A stretch of DNA of 64,000 nucleotides from ZC4RG20 sp963782445 (GTDB taxonomy: Bacteria; Pseudomonadota; Gammaproteobacteria; Steroidobacterales; Rariloculaceae). The translations under genes were made by a program, and so were the position numbers. Below the pieces are notes generated by a model, which saw only the letters and a program-made list of their open reading frames with translations, did no database searches and was not told the DNA's origin. Numbering within the stretch: position 1 is the stretch's first letter; each line of letters begins with the position of its first letter. Location of the stretch: positions 1,550,001 through 1,614,000 of the forward strand of contig CAWAJM010000001.1 in the NCBI GenBank assembly GCA_963782445.1. Direction: 5' to 3'. Below, piece after piece: positions 42,393-51,120 of this stretch.

Positions 42393-43052
42393 GTGCCGAC
42401 TAGGGTTTTGAAATCGGCTCCGCTTTTGGGGCTGCTGCTTTTCTTCGCACATGCCGTTTCGGCGCAGTCCGCCGCGGGCAGCCACTACAAGATCGACCTC
42501 GACAAATCGGATATTCACTGGCTCGTCTATCGGGCCGGCGCGCTCGCGCGCCTCGGTCACAACCACGTCGTCGCCGTGGGCAAGCTCGATAAGGGGGATG
42601 TCTACGTCGCGCCGGTGCTGGCAGATTCGCGCTTCGAGATGGACATTCCGGTCGCGGACCTCGTCATCGACAACCCCGAGATGCGCGCCAAGCAGGGCGA
42701 GGGCTTCGAGAAGCAGCCGAGCGCCGGCGATATCGCGGGCACGCGCAACAACATGCTGACGAAAGTGCTCTTAGCGCAGATGTATCCGACGCTGAAGATC
42801 ACCGGAACCGGGCCCGTCGGCTCCCCAGGTGCGGAGCAGATGCACATGACGGTCGAGATCCTCGGGCACCCCGTCCAGCTGACGGTGCCGACCAACGTCA
42901 AGATCGAGGGCGACACCCTCGAGGCGAGCGGCAAGTTCAAGCTCACGCACGAGCAGCTCGGCATGAAGCCTTTCAGCATCATGATGGGCGCGCTTCAAGT
43001 GGCCGACCAGATGGATTTCTCCTACCACGTGATCGCCCACCGCGTCGAATGA
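42393..43052 (+). CDS. YceI-family periplasmic lipid-binding protein
   Basis: The product is about 219 aa with a signal peptide ending HAVSAQ. The lipocalin-like YceI barrel is visible in YKIDLDKSDIHWLVYRAG, LGHNHVVAVG and the terminal MDFSYHVIAHRV. YceI proteins bind polyisoprenoid-type lipids. The ATG at 42387 overlaps the ribosome site GGAGG (42382-42386), so the GTG at 42393 with a six-base spacer is preferred. The stop overlaps the next gene by 4 bp (ATGA). Confidence 0.85.
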   Translation: MPTRVLKSAPLLGLLLFFAHAVSAQSAAGSHYKIDLDKSDIHWLVYRAGALARLGHNHVVAVGKLDKGDVYVAPVLADSRFEMDIPVADLVIDNPEMRAKQGEGFEKQPSAGDIAGTRNNMLTKVLLAQMYPTLKITGTGPVGSPGAEQMHMTVEILGHPVQLTVPTNVKIEGDTLEASGKFKLTHEQLGMKPFSIMMGALQVADQMDFSYHVIAHRVE

Positions 43053-44203
43053 GCACCGCCCCGCCCGGGGGCCGCGAGGCGGCGGCGTTCGATGCCGCCG
43101 CGCTCGACCGGGCGCTCGACGCCGCCGTCGCGCGCGGCGCCGTGCCGGGACTCGTCGCCGGCATCACTACGCGGCAAGGGCTCGTGTATCGCCGCGTCTG
43201 CGGCGCGGCCGGCGCGGAGCCGCTGCGCTTCGACACCGTATTTCGTATCGCCTCGATGACGAAGCTCGTGACGACGGTCGCGGTGCTTCGGCTGCTCGAG
43301 GAAGGCCGCTTCGGCCTCGACGACGCCCTCGGGCGCCACGTGCGCGATTTCGATCAGCCCGGCGTGCTCGAGGCGTTCGACGCCGAGACGGGCGAGTACC
43401 GTGTTCGCGAGGCCGCGCGCGCCGTCACGGTTCGGGACCTGCTCACGCACGTCTCGGGCTTCGGCTACTGGTTCCTCGAGCCCGAGCTTCTGCGGGCCGC
43501 GAAAGGCGTCGTCGACTATTTCACGGCGCCGTTCCTCATGCACGACCCCGGCGAACGCTTCACGTACGGGATCAGTACGGACATCCTCGGGCGCATCGTC
43601 GAGCCGGCTAGCGGCTTGCCGCTCGAACGTTTCGTGGTCGAGAGCGTTGCGGCCCCGCTCGGTATGCGCGCGACGGGCTGGGAGCCGCCGGCGGACGCGG
43701 GTGCGCTCGCGGCGCTGTCGAAGCGGGGCGAGGCCGGAGTCGTTGCCGTTGCGAAGGAGGCTGCCGGGGAGGCGCCGCACGCCGGGGGCGGCATGTACTC
43801 GACGGCCGAGGATTACTTAGCGCTGCTGCGTATGTTTCTCAACGAAGGCGTAGCGGACTCGGGCGAGCGCCTGCTGCGCGCCGCGTCCGTGCGCGCGGCA
43901 TCCTCGAACCAGCTCGGCGCGCTGTTCGCCGTCGAGCAGACCACGGCATATCCGCCGCGTACGCTCGACTTCGCCTTCCTCGACGGTACGCAGAAGTTCG
44001 GCTTCAATGTCATGGTCGAGACGCGGAGCCGCGCCGCGCGCCGCCCCGCAGGCAGCTACGGCTGGGCCGGGATCTTCAATACCTACTTCTGGGTCGACGC
44101 GGCCGCGGGATTCGCCGCCGTGCTGCTCATGCAGCTCAGCCCGTTCTGCGATCCAGGTTGTCTCGGTGCGCTCGCGGACTTCGAGCGGGCGGTGTACGCC
44201 TGA
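43049..44203 (+). CDS. Serine hydrolase of the beta-lactamase class C/EstB fold
   Basis: The 384-aa product has the S-x-x-K motif in RIASMTKLVTTVAV. The second motif region is RFTYGISTDILGRIVE (Tyr-x-x/Ser type), and a later GGGMYSTAEDYLALL segment is typical of serine hydrolases related to beta-lactamase. There is no signal peptide, which argues against a true beta-lactamase and for an esterase or carboxypeptidase-like enzyme. It is translationally coupled to the YceI gene. Confidence 0.87.
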   Translation: MSTAPPGGREAAAFDAAALDRALDAAVARGAVPGLVAGITTRQGLVYRRVCGAAGAEPLRFDTVFRIASMTKLVTTVAVLRLLEEGRFGLDDALGRHVRDFDQPGVLEAFDAETGEYRVREAARAVTVRDLLTHVSGFGYWFLEPELLRAAKGVVDYFTAPFLMHDPGERFTYGISTDILGRIVEPASGLPLERFVVESVAAPLGMRATGWEPPADAGALAALSKRGEAGVVAVAKEAAGEAPHAGGGMYSTAEDYLALLRMFLNEGVADSGERLLRAASVRAASSNQLGALFAVEQTTAYPPRTLDFAFLDGTQKFGFNVMVETRSRAARRPAGSYGWAGIFNTYFWVDAAAGFAAVLLMQLSPFCDPGCLGALADFERAVYA

Positions 44204-44215
44204 CTCTAGGTGGGC

Positions 44216-44854
44216 CTAGTACCGCCGCCGGGCGGCGAACAGCTCGAAGGCGAAGGCCGTCACCGCGCCAAACAGCAGATATAAGGCGAGCCGCTTCGCG
44301 ACGACGCGCATGTGCCGCGAATCGCGCAACTCCTCGAGGCCGTGACGGCCTCGCAGCGCGTCGAGCAGCCGCCCTTTGCCGTCGAGGTCGAAGGCGTGCA
44401 GCGCGGCGCCGAACAGGGTGCCGGCCGGCAGCCAGGGCAGGCGGCGCAGCAGGTGCGGCCGGAGCTTGCCGTAGGCCGCGCCGGCGGCCGCGGACGTCAA
44501 TACGCGGCGCGTGCGCTGTACGGCTTCGCTGCCGGCCTGCTCGAGCCGGTCCCGATAGCTCGGGAGGCCGAGTTTGCGCCGGTAACGCGCGGGCGCGAGC
44601 CGTTGCACGGCTTCGACGCCGGCCCGCTTCCCGGCATCGAGTCGGTTTTCAAGCGCGTCGAGCCGCTTTTCGAGCCGGGCGCGCTGGTGCTCCAGCGCGT
44701 CGCGCCGGTGCTCGAGCCAACGCTCGGGCCGCTCTACGAACCGGTGCATGAGCTTGTGCCGGCGGCGTCGCCGTGCGCCGGCGAAGCCGGCGCTCAGGAT
44801 CACTGCGCTGGCGACCCCCGCCAAGGCTCCAGTCGTCCATCGGATTGTGCTCAT
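44216..44854 (-). CDS. Membrane-associated protein of unknown function
   Basis: The 212-aa product from the ATG at 44854 has GGAAGG upstream. It has an N-terminal hydrophobic segment (about 8-26), a long basic helical region (RRRRRHKLMHRFVERPERWL onward), a small hydrophobic patch around PWLPAGTLFGAALHAFDLD and a C-terminal transmembrane helix (LALYLLFGAVTAFAFELFA). The arrangement loosely recalls DUF1440/YagU-type proteins, but the similarity is weak. It is followed upstream by a tiny lipoprotein gene on the same strand. Confidence 0.6.
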   Translation of the reverse strand: MSTIRWTTGALAGVASAVILSAGFAGARRRRRHKLMHRFVERPERWLEHRRDALEHQRARLEKRLDALENRLDAGKRAGVEAVQRLAPARYRRKLGLPSYRDRLEQAGSEAVQRTRRVLTSAAAGAAYGKLRPHLLRRLPWLPAGTLFGAALHAFDLDGKGRLLDALRGRHGLEELRDSRHMRVVAKRLALYLLFGAVTAFAFELFAARRRY

Positions 44855-44909
44855 CGATTTGCCTTCCTTCGTCCGCTTCTCGACCTGGCGCCCCGCCCGG
44901 CAAGGCCGG

Positions 44910-45071
44910 CTAGTCCGAATCTTTGTCGCCGTTACCGTCCTTGTGCTGCTGATAGGCCTTCTCGGCCGCCGCGCCCGCGGCGCCTGCGGCGACGTAGCCG
45001 CAGCTCGTGACGGATGCGGCGAGCGCCGAAGCCAGCGCAATCCATGCATAACTTTTGAGTCGCCTGTTCAT
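44910..45071 (-). CDS. Tiny lipoprotein (53 aa)
   Basis: From the ATG at 45071, with AGGAGG seven to eight bases upstream, the product is 53 aa. It consists of a basic start (MNRRLKSYAW), a hydrophobic signal and a lipobox-like SVTSC. The mature part is only about 28 residues, Ala/Gly-rich, ending in KDGNGDKDSD. Such entericidin-sized lipoproteins are often stress-induced; no specific role can be assigned. It is probably co-transcribed with the downstream membrane protein. Confidence 0.6.
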   Translation of the reverse strand: MNRRLKSYAWIALASALAASVTSCGYVAAGAAGAAAEKAYQQHKDGNGDKDSD

Positions 45072-45290
45072 GCGATGCCTCCTTGCTGCTGATGCTAGGC
45101 ATGCACCCTGCAAGCGCCGTGCCAGCAGCGCCTCCCGCCTCCCGCCTCATGCCGAAGTGCGCGCGCTTGCCGGGCGCGGACGGTCCGCGGGTCCCGGGCG
45201 GCGCTGCGCTGGTGCAGGGGTCCGCCGAGCCTATAAACTCGGTGCAGCACGGTCCGCCGCTGCCGATAATCAATTCGAAGGGGGAAGCGA

Positions 45291-47363
45291 ATGCGCCGAC
45301 TGGCTGTCTTGAGCGTCCTTGCGGTCGCGGGCATGGGTTGCGGGCTCGCGACGGCGGGCGAGGGGGCGCAGACCGCCCCGGCATTCGGCGCGGCGGACCT
45401 GACGGCGCTGCCGGTGCACAACTGGATCACGAACGGCGGCAATGTTTACAACCAGCGCTACTCGCCGCTCGCAGGCATCAATCGCGACAACGTCGCGCAG
45501 CTCAAGGCCAAGTGGCGTACGAGCATGGGCTCGGGCGCGGGCCGCAAGAACTCCGGCGAGTCGCAGATCCTCGAGTACGCGGGCGTGCTCTACGTCGTCA
45601 ACGGCGACGACGACGTGTTCGCGATCAACGTCGATACCGGCAAGATACTCTGGACGTATCACGGGCGGCCCGATCCGAAGAGCGGCAATCCGCTCGGCTG
45701 GACGAGCCGCGGGCTCGCGCTCGGTGCGGGGAAGGTGTTCCTGGGGCAGCTCGACGCGAAGCTCGTTGCGCTCGATCAGCGGACCGGCCGGCCCGTGTGG
45801 TCCGTCGCCGCCGAGCGTTGGCAGGATGGGTTCAGCATTACGAGCGCACCGCTCTACTACGACGGGCTCGTGATCACGGGGTTCTCGGGCGGGGAGCTCG
45901 GTATCCGGGGCCGGGTCGAGGCGTTCGACGCGGAGACCGGCAAGCTCGCCTGGACGTTCTACACGATCCCGGGCCCCGGCGAGCGCGGCCACGAGACGTG
46001 GCCGCAGGACAGCGACGCATGGAAGCACGGCGGCGCGCCTGTATGGCAGACCCCGGCCGTGGACCCGCAGCTGGGGCTCTTGTATTTCTCGACAGGCAAT
46101 CCCGGGCCCGACCTGCGAGGCGGCGTGCGCCCGGGCGATAACCTCTATACGTCGTCGATCGTCGCGCTCGACGCGCATACTGGGCAGTACCGGTGGCACT
46201 TCCAGCAGGTGCACCACGACCTCTGGGACTACGATTCGCCGAACCCAGTCGTGTTGTTCGACGTCGAATACAACGGCCGTATGCGCAAGGCTCTCGTCGA
46301 AGTCTCGAAGACAGGCTGGGCCTATATCCTCGACCGAGTGACCGGCAAGCCGCTCGTCGGCATCGACGAGAAGCCCGTGCCGCAGGAGCCCAGGCAGGCA
46401 ACGTCACCTACGCAGCCCTATCCGCGCGGCGATGCGATCGTGCCGCATTCGATCGATATCGCCCCGGAAGGCGTCGACCTCGTGAACCAAGGGCGCATCT
46501 TTACGCCGTTCTGGAAGACGCCCGTGGCCGTCAAGCCCGGCACCATGGGCGGGGCCAATTGGCCGCCAAGCTCGTACGATCCGGAGACGCATCTGCTCTA
46601 CGTGTGCGCGAGCGACCGCATCAATACCTTCAAGATCAATCCCAAGCTCGAGGCGCCCGGGCCGAACAAGGTCTACATGGGCGGGCGGTTCACGCAGGCG
46701 TCGGCCGAGGACCGCGGCATCTTCGCGGCGCTCGACGTGACGACGAACAAGCTCGTTTGGCGCCAGCAGTGGCCGGAGATCTGCTACAGCGGCTCGGTAG
46801 TGACCGCGGGCGGGCTGGTGTTCGTCGGCCGCAGCGACGGCCGCCTCACGGCGCTCGACAAGCGCAACGGCAAGAAGCTCTGGGAGTTCATGACCGACGC
46901 GGGCGTGAACACGACCGTGACGACCTTCGAGCACGACGGCCAGCAGATGGTCGCCGTGCATGCCGGCGGGGGTACGTTCGCCGGGGCGAAGCGCGGCGAC
47001 GGGATCTGGCTCTTCTCGCTCGACGGCACGCTCGGGCCGGTGGTGCCGGGCGCGCGGGCCGGCGCGCCTTCCGCGCCGGCCGCCGAAGCCGGGCCGGTCG
47101 CCCGGGCCGCACCCGCCGCGGCGGCCGTCGATTCGGGCCACGGCGCGGAACTCTTCCGCGACGCCTGCGTCGCCTGCCACGGCGTCGATGGCCGCGGCGG
47201 CCAGGGCGGCGGCCCGACGCTCGTCGAGGGCCTCACGGCGCCCTACATCGTCGGGGTCGCGACCGATGGCCGAAACAATATGCCGGCCTTCGGCGACGTT
47301 TACTCTCAGGCGGAGCTTCGGGACATTGCGGCCTACATCGTGGGCAAGCTGGCCTCGCAGTGA
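45291..47363 (+). CDS. PQQ-dependent quinohemoprotein dehydrogenase
   Basis: The 690-aa product has a signal peptide and then the eight-bladed PQQ propeller (TNGGNVYNQRYSPLAGINRD, HHDLWDYDSPNPV with the catalytic Asp region, YSGSVVTAGGLVFVGRSDGR). A C-terminal cytochrome c domain has the heme motif CVACH (about residue 619) and a distal methionine in NNMPAFG. This is a type II quinohemoprotein alcohol-dehydrogenase layout, acting in the periplasm. The adjacent Cys-Cys pair of most such enzymes is missing: the equivalent region reads NPLGWTSRG, while the paralogue at 52.9-55.1 kb keeps PCCGWAARG. The ribosome site GAAGGGGGAAG is strong. Confidence 0.92.
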   Translation: MRRLAVLSVLAVAGMGCGLATAGEGAQTAPAFGAADLTALPVHNWITNGGNVYNQRYSPLAGINRDNVAQLKAKWRTSMGSGAGRKNSGESQILEYAGVLYVVNGDDDVFAINVDTGKILWTYHGRPDPKSGNPLGWTSRGLALGAGKVFLGQLDAKLVALDQRTGRPVWSVAAERWQDGFSITSAPLYYDGLVITGFSGGELGIRGRVEAFDAETGKLAWTFYTIPGPGERGHETWPQDSDAWKHGGAPVWQTPAVDPQLGLLYFSTGNPGPDLRGGVRPGDNLYTSSIVALDAHTGQYRWHFQQVHHDLWDYDSPNPVVLFDVEYNGRMRKALVEVSKTGWAYILDRVTGKPLVGIDEKPVPQEPRQATSPTQPYPRGDAIVPHSIDIAPEGVDLVNQGRIFTPFWKTPVAVKPGTMGGANWPPSSYDPETHLLYVCASDRINTFKINPKLEAPGPNKVYMGGRFTQASAEDRGIFAALDVTTNKLVWRQQWPEICYSGSVVTAGGLVFVGRSDGRLTALDKRNGKKLWEFMTDAGVNTTVTTFEHDGQQMVAVHAGGGTFAGAKRGDGIWLFSLDGTLGPVVPGARAGAPSAPAAEAGPVARAAPAAAAVDSGHGAELFRDACVACHGVDGRGGQGGGPTLVEGLTAPYIVGVATDGRNNMPAFGDVYSQAELRDIAAYIVGKLASQ

Positions 47364-47374
47364 CGCGCGCGGAG

Positions 47375-47397
47375 AAAAAGGGCTCTGACCCCTTTTT
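47375..47397. repeat. GGGCTCTGACCCC hairpin repeat, copy 2
   Basis: The repeat spans 47375-47397: five A, GGGCTCTGACCCC, then five T. It lies 12 bp after the PQQ dehydrogenase stop. It shares the core and a GCGCGC flank with copy 1 at 11070. It may act as a terminator or attenuator ahead of the carotenoid oxygenase gene. Confidence 0.75.
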
Positions 47398-47435
47398 CTG
47401 ATTCGATCGATGCAACGGAAGGAGGGTTTGGGCGC

Positions 47436-48872
47436 ATGAGTACGACGGACTTCCGGGGGCACCCGCTGTTCCCGCCCGGGTTCAACAGCCCGACGCGCTT
47501 CGAGGCCGATGTCTACGACTGCGAAGTCTGGGGCAAGATCCCGACGGATATCGAAGGCACGTTTTACCGCATGCAGTGCGACTTCGAGTATCCGCCCCCG
47601 AAGAACGACTGGCTCACGGGCTTCAATGGCGATGGGCACGTCAGCGCGTTCCGGTTCGCCGACGGCCATGTCGACTTCAAGGCCCGCTACGTCAAGACCG
47701 AGCGGCTCATGACCGAGCGGCGCGCGCGCAAGCGCCTCTGGGGCGTCTACCGCAATCCCTACACGGACGACCCCTCGGTCAAGAACATCAACCCTGGCCT
47801 GGCAAACACGCATATCTACTGGCACGGCGGCAAGCTGCTCTGCCTCAAGGAGGACGCGCTGCCGTACCACATCGACCCGTTCTCGCTCGAGACCCTCGGG
47901 GTCTGGGACTTCTACGGCAAATGGAAGGCCGTCAGCATGTCCGCGCACCCAAAGATCGATCCGCTGACCGGCGACATGATCGCCTACAGCTACATGGCCA
48001 AGGGCGCGCTGACGACGGACATCGCGCACTATCTCGTCGACCCCTCCGGCCACGTCAAGCACGAGGTCTGGTTCAAAGCGCCGCGCATGGGCATCATCCA
48101 CGACATCGCGATTACGCAGAAGCACATCCTGTTTCCGGTCGTCACGCGCACGACGAGCCTCGCCCGGCTCAAAGCCGGGAAGCCCATGTGGGAGTGGGAC
48201 GGCAACCTCGAGACGCAGGTGGGCGTGCTGCCGCGCGACGGCGACGGCAAGGACGTGCGCTGGTTCCGGGGGCCGGCCCGCAATACTCTGCATTTCCTGA
48301 ACGCGACGGACCGCGGCGACAAGATCACGATGGAGCTGCCGGTCTCCGACGGCGAGCGCACGCCGTCGCGCATCATGCGCTGGACCTTCGACCTGAACTC
48401 GGGTGACGACCGCTTCAGCGAGGAGCTCGTCTCGGGCTCGAACGGCTTCCTCGCGCGCATGGACGACCGCTACCTCTCGCTGCCTTACCGCTACGGCTAC
48501 GTTCAGAACAACGACCCCTCGCGGCCCTACGACACGGCGAAGGGCGGCAACATGAAGGGCCGCGTGACGAACTGCTACAACCGCTTCGACCTCATGGGCG
48601 GCAAGGAGGCGACGTTCTTCGTCGGCGATACGCAGAGCCTGCAGGAGCCCTGCTTCGTGCCGCGCAAAGGCAGCACCGAGGAGGGCGACGGGTACATCAT
48701 GGGCGTCGCGAGCAACTACGCCGAGATGATGACCGAGGTCGTCATCGTCGACCCCCAGCGCATGGAGGAGGGGGCAGTCGCGACGATCAAGCTCCCGTTC
48801 CGGCTGCGCAGCGGCACGCACACGAACTGGTTCTCGGCCGACGATTTGGCCGGGCAGGAGGCGCAGGCATGA
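47436..48872 (+). CDS. Carotenoid/lignostilbene cleavage oxygenase
   Basis: The 478-aa product has the four iron-binding histidines of the RPE65/carotenoid oxygenase family in SAHPKID, GIIHDIAI, NTLHFLNA and the C-terminal GTHTNWF. The N-terminus GHPLFPPGFNSPTRFEAD, with GTFYRMQCDF shortly after, resembles the lignostilbene dioxygenase branch more than plant NCEDs. The enzyme should split an activated C=C bond with O2 to two aldehydes or ketones. GGAGGG precedes the ATG. It follows the PQQ dehydrogenase by 72 bp and overlaps the next small gene by 4 bp. Confidence 0.9.
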   Translation: MSTTDFRGHPLFPPGFNSPTRFEADVYDCEVWGKIPTDIEGTFYRMQCDFEYPPPKNDWLTGFNGDGHVSAFRFADGHVDFKARYVKTERLMTERRARKRLWGVYRNPYTDDPSVKNINPGLANTHIYWHGGKLLCLKEDALPYHIDPFSLETLGVWDFYGKWKAVSMSAHPKIDPLTGDMIAYSYMAKGALTTDIAHYLVDPSGHVKHEVWFKAPRMGIIHDIAITQKHILFPVVTRTTSLARLKAGKPMWEWDGNLETQVGVLPRDGDGKDVRWFRGPARNTLHFLNATDRGDKITMELPVSDGERTPSRIMRWTFDLNSGDDRFSEELVSGSNGFLARMDDRYLSLPYRYGYVQNNDPSRPYDTAKGGNMKGRVTNCYNRFDLMGGKEATFFVGDTQSLQEPCFVPRKGSTEEGDGYIMGVASNYAEMMTEVVIVDPQRMEEGAVATIKLPFRLRSGTHTNWFSADDLAGQEAQA

Positions 48873-49174
48873 GCGGGCGCAGGGACACGGATACCGCACT
48901 CGGAGCGCGCGGTGCCGGTCGAGTCGACCGGCGCGAGTTTATCTGCAAGGCCACGCTCGTCGCCGGCGGCATCGCGGTTACGGCCGCGATGCCGTGGCCG
49001 GGCGGCCGGGCCGCGGGTGAGCCGCTCGGGTCGCTGCTCGACGACTGGACCATCGACGATCAGTGGGGCGCGTACCCCCGTTATGCGGATCCGATCGGGT
49101 TCGGGCGGCGCGCCGAAGGCGGGCGCGACGCGCTCGCGGCCGCAGAGCCGCTTGCGGCCGTCTTCTACGGCTGA
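48869..49174 (+). CDS. 101-aa Tat-signal protein coupled to the cleavage oxygenase
   Basis: The product has a twin-arginine-like signal (VDRREFICKATLVAGGIAVT, about 19-38). A mature part of only about 50 residues follows, rich in Trp/Asp/Tyr (DDWTIDDQWGAYPRYADPIG), ending VFYG. No family is recognised. The ATG overlaps the oxygenase stop (ATGA), so it is translated with it. It could be a small partner of the oxygenase or PQQ enzyme, or a docking peptide; this is inference. Downstream sequence becomes AT-rich, marking a boundary before hipBA. Confidence 0.6.
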   Translation: MSGRRDTDTALGARGAGRVDRREFICKATLVAGGIAVTAAMPWPGGRAAGEPLGSLLDDWTIDDQWGAYPRYADPIGFGRRAEGGRDALAAAEPLAAVFYG

Positions 49175-49287
49175 GTGCATCCGGGGGGCTCGGGGTCTCG
49201 CGCGCCGGCGTTGCGGGGCCCGAGGTCCCGGGCGACCGGCCGGCTTTCGATGCGAGCCGCACGTCAGCAGGTACCCGGATAATATAG

Positions 49288-49431
49288 TTCGCCTATTATG
49301 GCGAAATATTAGTCTGGATGTGGTTAATTCGCTAATTACGGCGATTTGCGGACGGATCGTCTCTCACGTACAATTCGCCATTTGCAACGAGTAGGCGCGC
49401 GGAAATGCGCTTTCTCGTCACGAAAGGCGAA
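49288..49431 (+). promoter_or_regulatory. hipBA promoter with operator array
   Basis: Two 6-6-6 palindromes share the pattern TTCGCY-N6-GGCGAW: 49288-49305 (TTCGCC TATTAT GGCGAA) and 49328-49345 (TTCGCT AATTAC GGCGAT), spaced 40 bp start to start. Half-sites TTCGCC at 49374-49379 and GGCGAA at 49426-49431 follow. A promoter fits between them: -35 TTGCGG at 49346-49351, 17-bp spacer, -10 TACAAT at 49369-49374. The geometry suits cooperative autorepression by the HipB-like protein. Confidence 0.65.
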
Positions 49432-49433
49432 TT

Positions 49434-49793
49434 ATGCAATTCACAGCTGATCTCACCGACGCGGCGATCCTGAAGACGCTCGGAGAACGTCTCGAGCGAC
49501 GCCGGATCGACGCGGGGCTGACCCAGGCCGAGCTCGCCGAACAGGCCGGGATCGGCAAGCGCACCCTCGAGCGTGTCGAGGCCGGCCAGGGCGCGGAGCT
49601 CGGCACGTTTATCCGCGTGCTGCGGGCACTCAAGCTGCTCGAGGGGCTAGACCGGCTTATTCCGGAACTGCCGCCGAGTCCGATCGCGCAGCTCGAGCTC
49701 CGCGGGAAGCAACGCCGACGTGTCTCTCGTCCCAAGCGCCGGGGCAAGGCGAAAGCCGCCCCCACGAAGCCTTGGACCTGGGACGAGCGCTGA
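49434..49793 (+). CDS. hipB: HipB-like antitoxin, Xre-type HTH
   Basis: The 119-aa product has a helix-turn-helix of the Xre family at about 12-70 (LGERLERRRIDAGLTQAELA, QAGIGKRTLERVEAGQG). A basic Arg/Lys tail follows (RGKQRRRVSRPKRRGKAKAA), longer than in E. coli HipB, and the protein ends in TWDER. It should bind the palindrome array just upstream and neutralise the HipA kinase. The region before it is AT-rich compared with neighbours, consistent with acquisition. Confidence 0.85.
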   Translation: MQFTADLTDAAILKTLGERLERRRIDAGLTQAELAEQAGIGKRTLERVEAGQGAELGTFIRVLRALKLLEGLDRLIPELPPSPIAQLELRGKQRRRVSRPKRRGKAKAAPTKPWTWDER

Positions 49794-49798
49794 GCTCC

Positions 49799-51112
49799 AT
49801 GTCGACGCTCGCCGAAATTCGGCTGTGGGGCCGGCGCATCGCCGCGGTGTCGCTCGAGGACGGGGGCGACGTCGCTGCATTTGAATACGCCCCGGACTTC
49901 ATCGGCAGCGGTATCGAGGTCGCTCCGCTCGTGATGCCCCTTGCGCCGCGGATCTACACGTTCCCTGCCCTCCGGAGCCTGTCCTTTCACGGGCTCCCGG
50001 GGCTCCTGGCCGATTCGCTGCCCGACCGCTTCGGCAGCGCATTGATCGACGCATGGCTCGCTGCCCAGGGTCGAACGCCCGAGAGCTTCAACGCCGTCGA
50101 ACGGCTCTGCTACATCGGGACGCGCGGCATGGGCGCGCTCGAATTCGCGCCGGCCATCGGCCCGCGTCGAGGCGGCGGGAAGAAGCTCGACGTCGACGCG
50201 CTCGTTGCGCTGGCTTCCGAGATTCTCGCTCAGCGCGACTCGTTCGCAGGCTCCTTCGCCCCGGACGATCGCCACGCGGCGCTCGAGGACATTCTACGCG
50301 TCGGCACTTCGGCGGGCGGAGCGCGGGCAAAGGCGATCATCGCGTGGAATCCCGAAACGAACGAACTGCGCTCGGGCCAGCTGGACGACCTCGATGGCTT
50401 CGAGTACTGGCTGCTCAAGTTCGACGGCGTCCGCGGCAATCGTGACAAGGAGCTCGAGGATCCGCAGGGCTACACGATCGTCGAGTACGCATACTCGCTC
50501 ATGGCCGGAGAGGCGAAAATCGACATGGAAGAGTGCCGGCTGTTCGAGGAGGGCGGAAGGCGTCATTTCATGACGCGCCGCTTCGACCGTACGCCCGAAG
50601 GCCGCAAGCTCCACATGCAATCGCTCGCCGCGCTCATGCATCTCGATTTCAACGCGGCGGGCGCGCACTCCTACGAGCAAGCCTTCCAGGCGATACGGCG
50701 GCTCGGTCTGCCGATGAGCGCCACCGAGCAGCAGTTTCGCCGCATGGTCTTCAACGTGGTAGCGCGCAACCAGGATGACCATGTCAAGAACATCGCGTTC
50801 CTCATGAACCCGAAAGGCGAGTGGTCCCTTGCCCCGGCTTTCGACGTGACCTATGCGTACAACCCATCGGGTAAGTGGACCTCGAGTCATCAGATGACGC
50901 TTAACGGCAAGCAGGACGGGTTCACACTCGAGGACTTTCGGGAGTGTGCCGCCACGGCGGGCCTTAAGCGCGGGCGAGCCGAGACGATCCTCGACAACGT
51001 CCGCGCGGCCGTCACGCGCTGGCCCAAGCACGCCGAGCAAGCCGGGGTGCCGCGGGAGCGGCGCCGCCTAATCCAGTCGGCGTTTCGTCTTGAGTTTCCG
51101 AAGCACGCCTGA
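49799..51112 (+). CDS. hipA: HipA-like serine/threonine kinase toxin
   Basis: The 437-aa product has an N-terminal subdomain (about 1-100), the Gly/Ser-rich loop GTSAGGARAKAIIAW that corresponds to the autophosphorylated loop of HipA, the catalytic segment NVVARNQDDHVKNIAFLM and the metal-binding LAPAFDVTYAYN. In E. coli HipA phosphorylates glutamyl-tRNA synthetase and induces persistence; the target here is unknown. It starts 5 bp after the antitoxin stop. All core motifs are intact. Confidence 0.9.
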   Translation: MSTLAEIRLWGRRIAAVSLEDGGDVAAFEYAPDFIGSGIEVAPLVMPLAPRIYTFPALRSLSFHGLPGLLADSLPDRFGSALIDAWLAAQGRTPESFNAVERLCYIGTRGMGALEFAPAIGPRRGGGKKLDVDALVALASEILAQRDSFAGSFAPDDRHAALEDILRVGTSAGGARAKAIIAWNPETNELRSGQLDDLDGFEYWLLKFDGVRGNRDKELEDPQGYTIVEYAYSLMAGEAKIDMEECRLFEEGGRRHFMTRRFDRTPEGRKLHMQSLAALMHLDFNAAGAHSYEQAFQAIRRLGLPMSATEQQFRRMVFNVVARNQDDHVKNIAFLMNPKGEWSLAPAFDVTYAYNPSGKWTSSHQMTLNGKQDGFTLEDFRECAATAGLKRGRAETILDNVRAAVTRWPKHAEQAGVPRERRRLIQSAFRLEFPKHA

Positions 51113-51120
51113 AGGTGCCA

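Noticed and set aside
46404..48899. 831-codon open frame antisense to the PQQ dehydrogenase and cleavage oxygenase
   Set aside because: No recognisable domain, biased composition, and the opposite strand is unambiguous.
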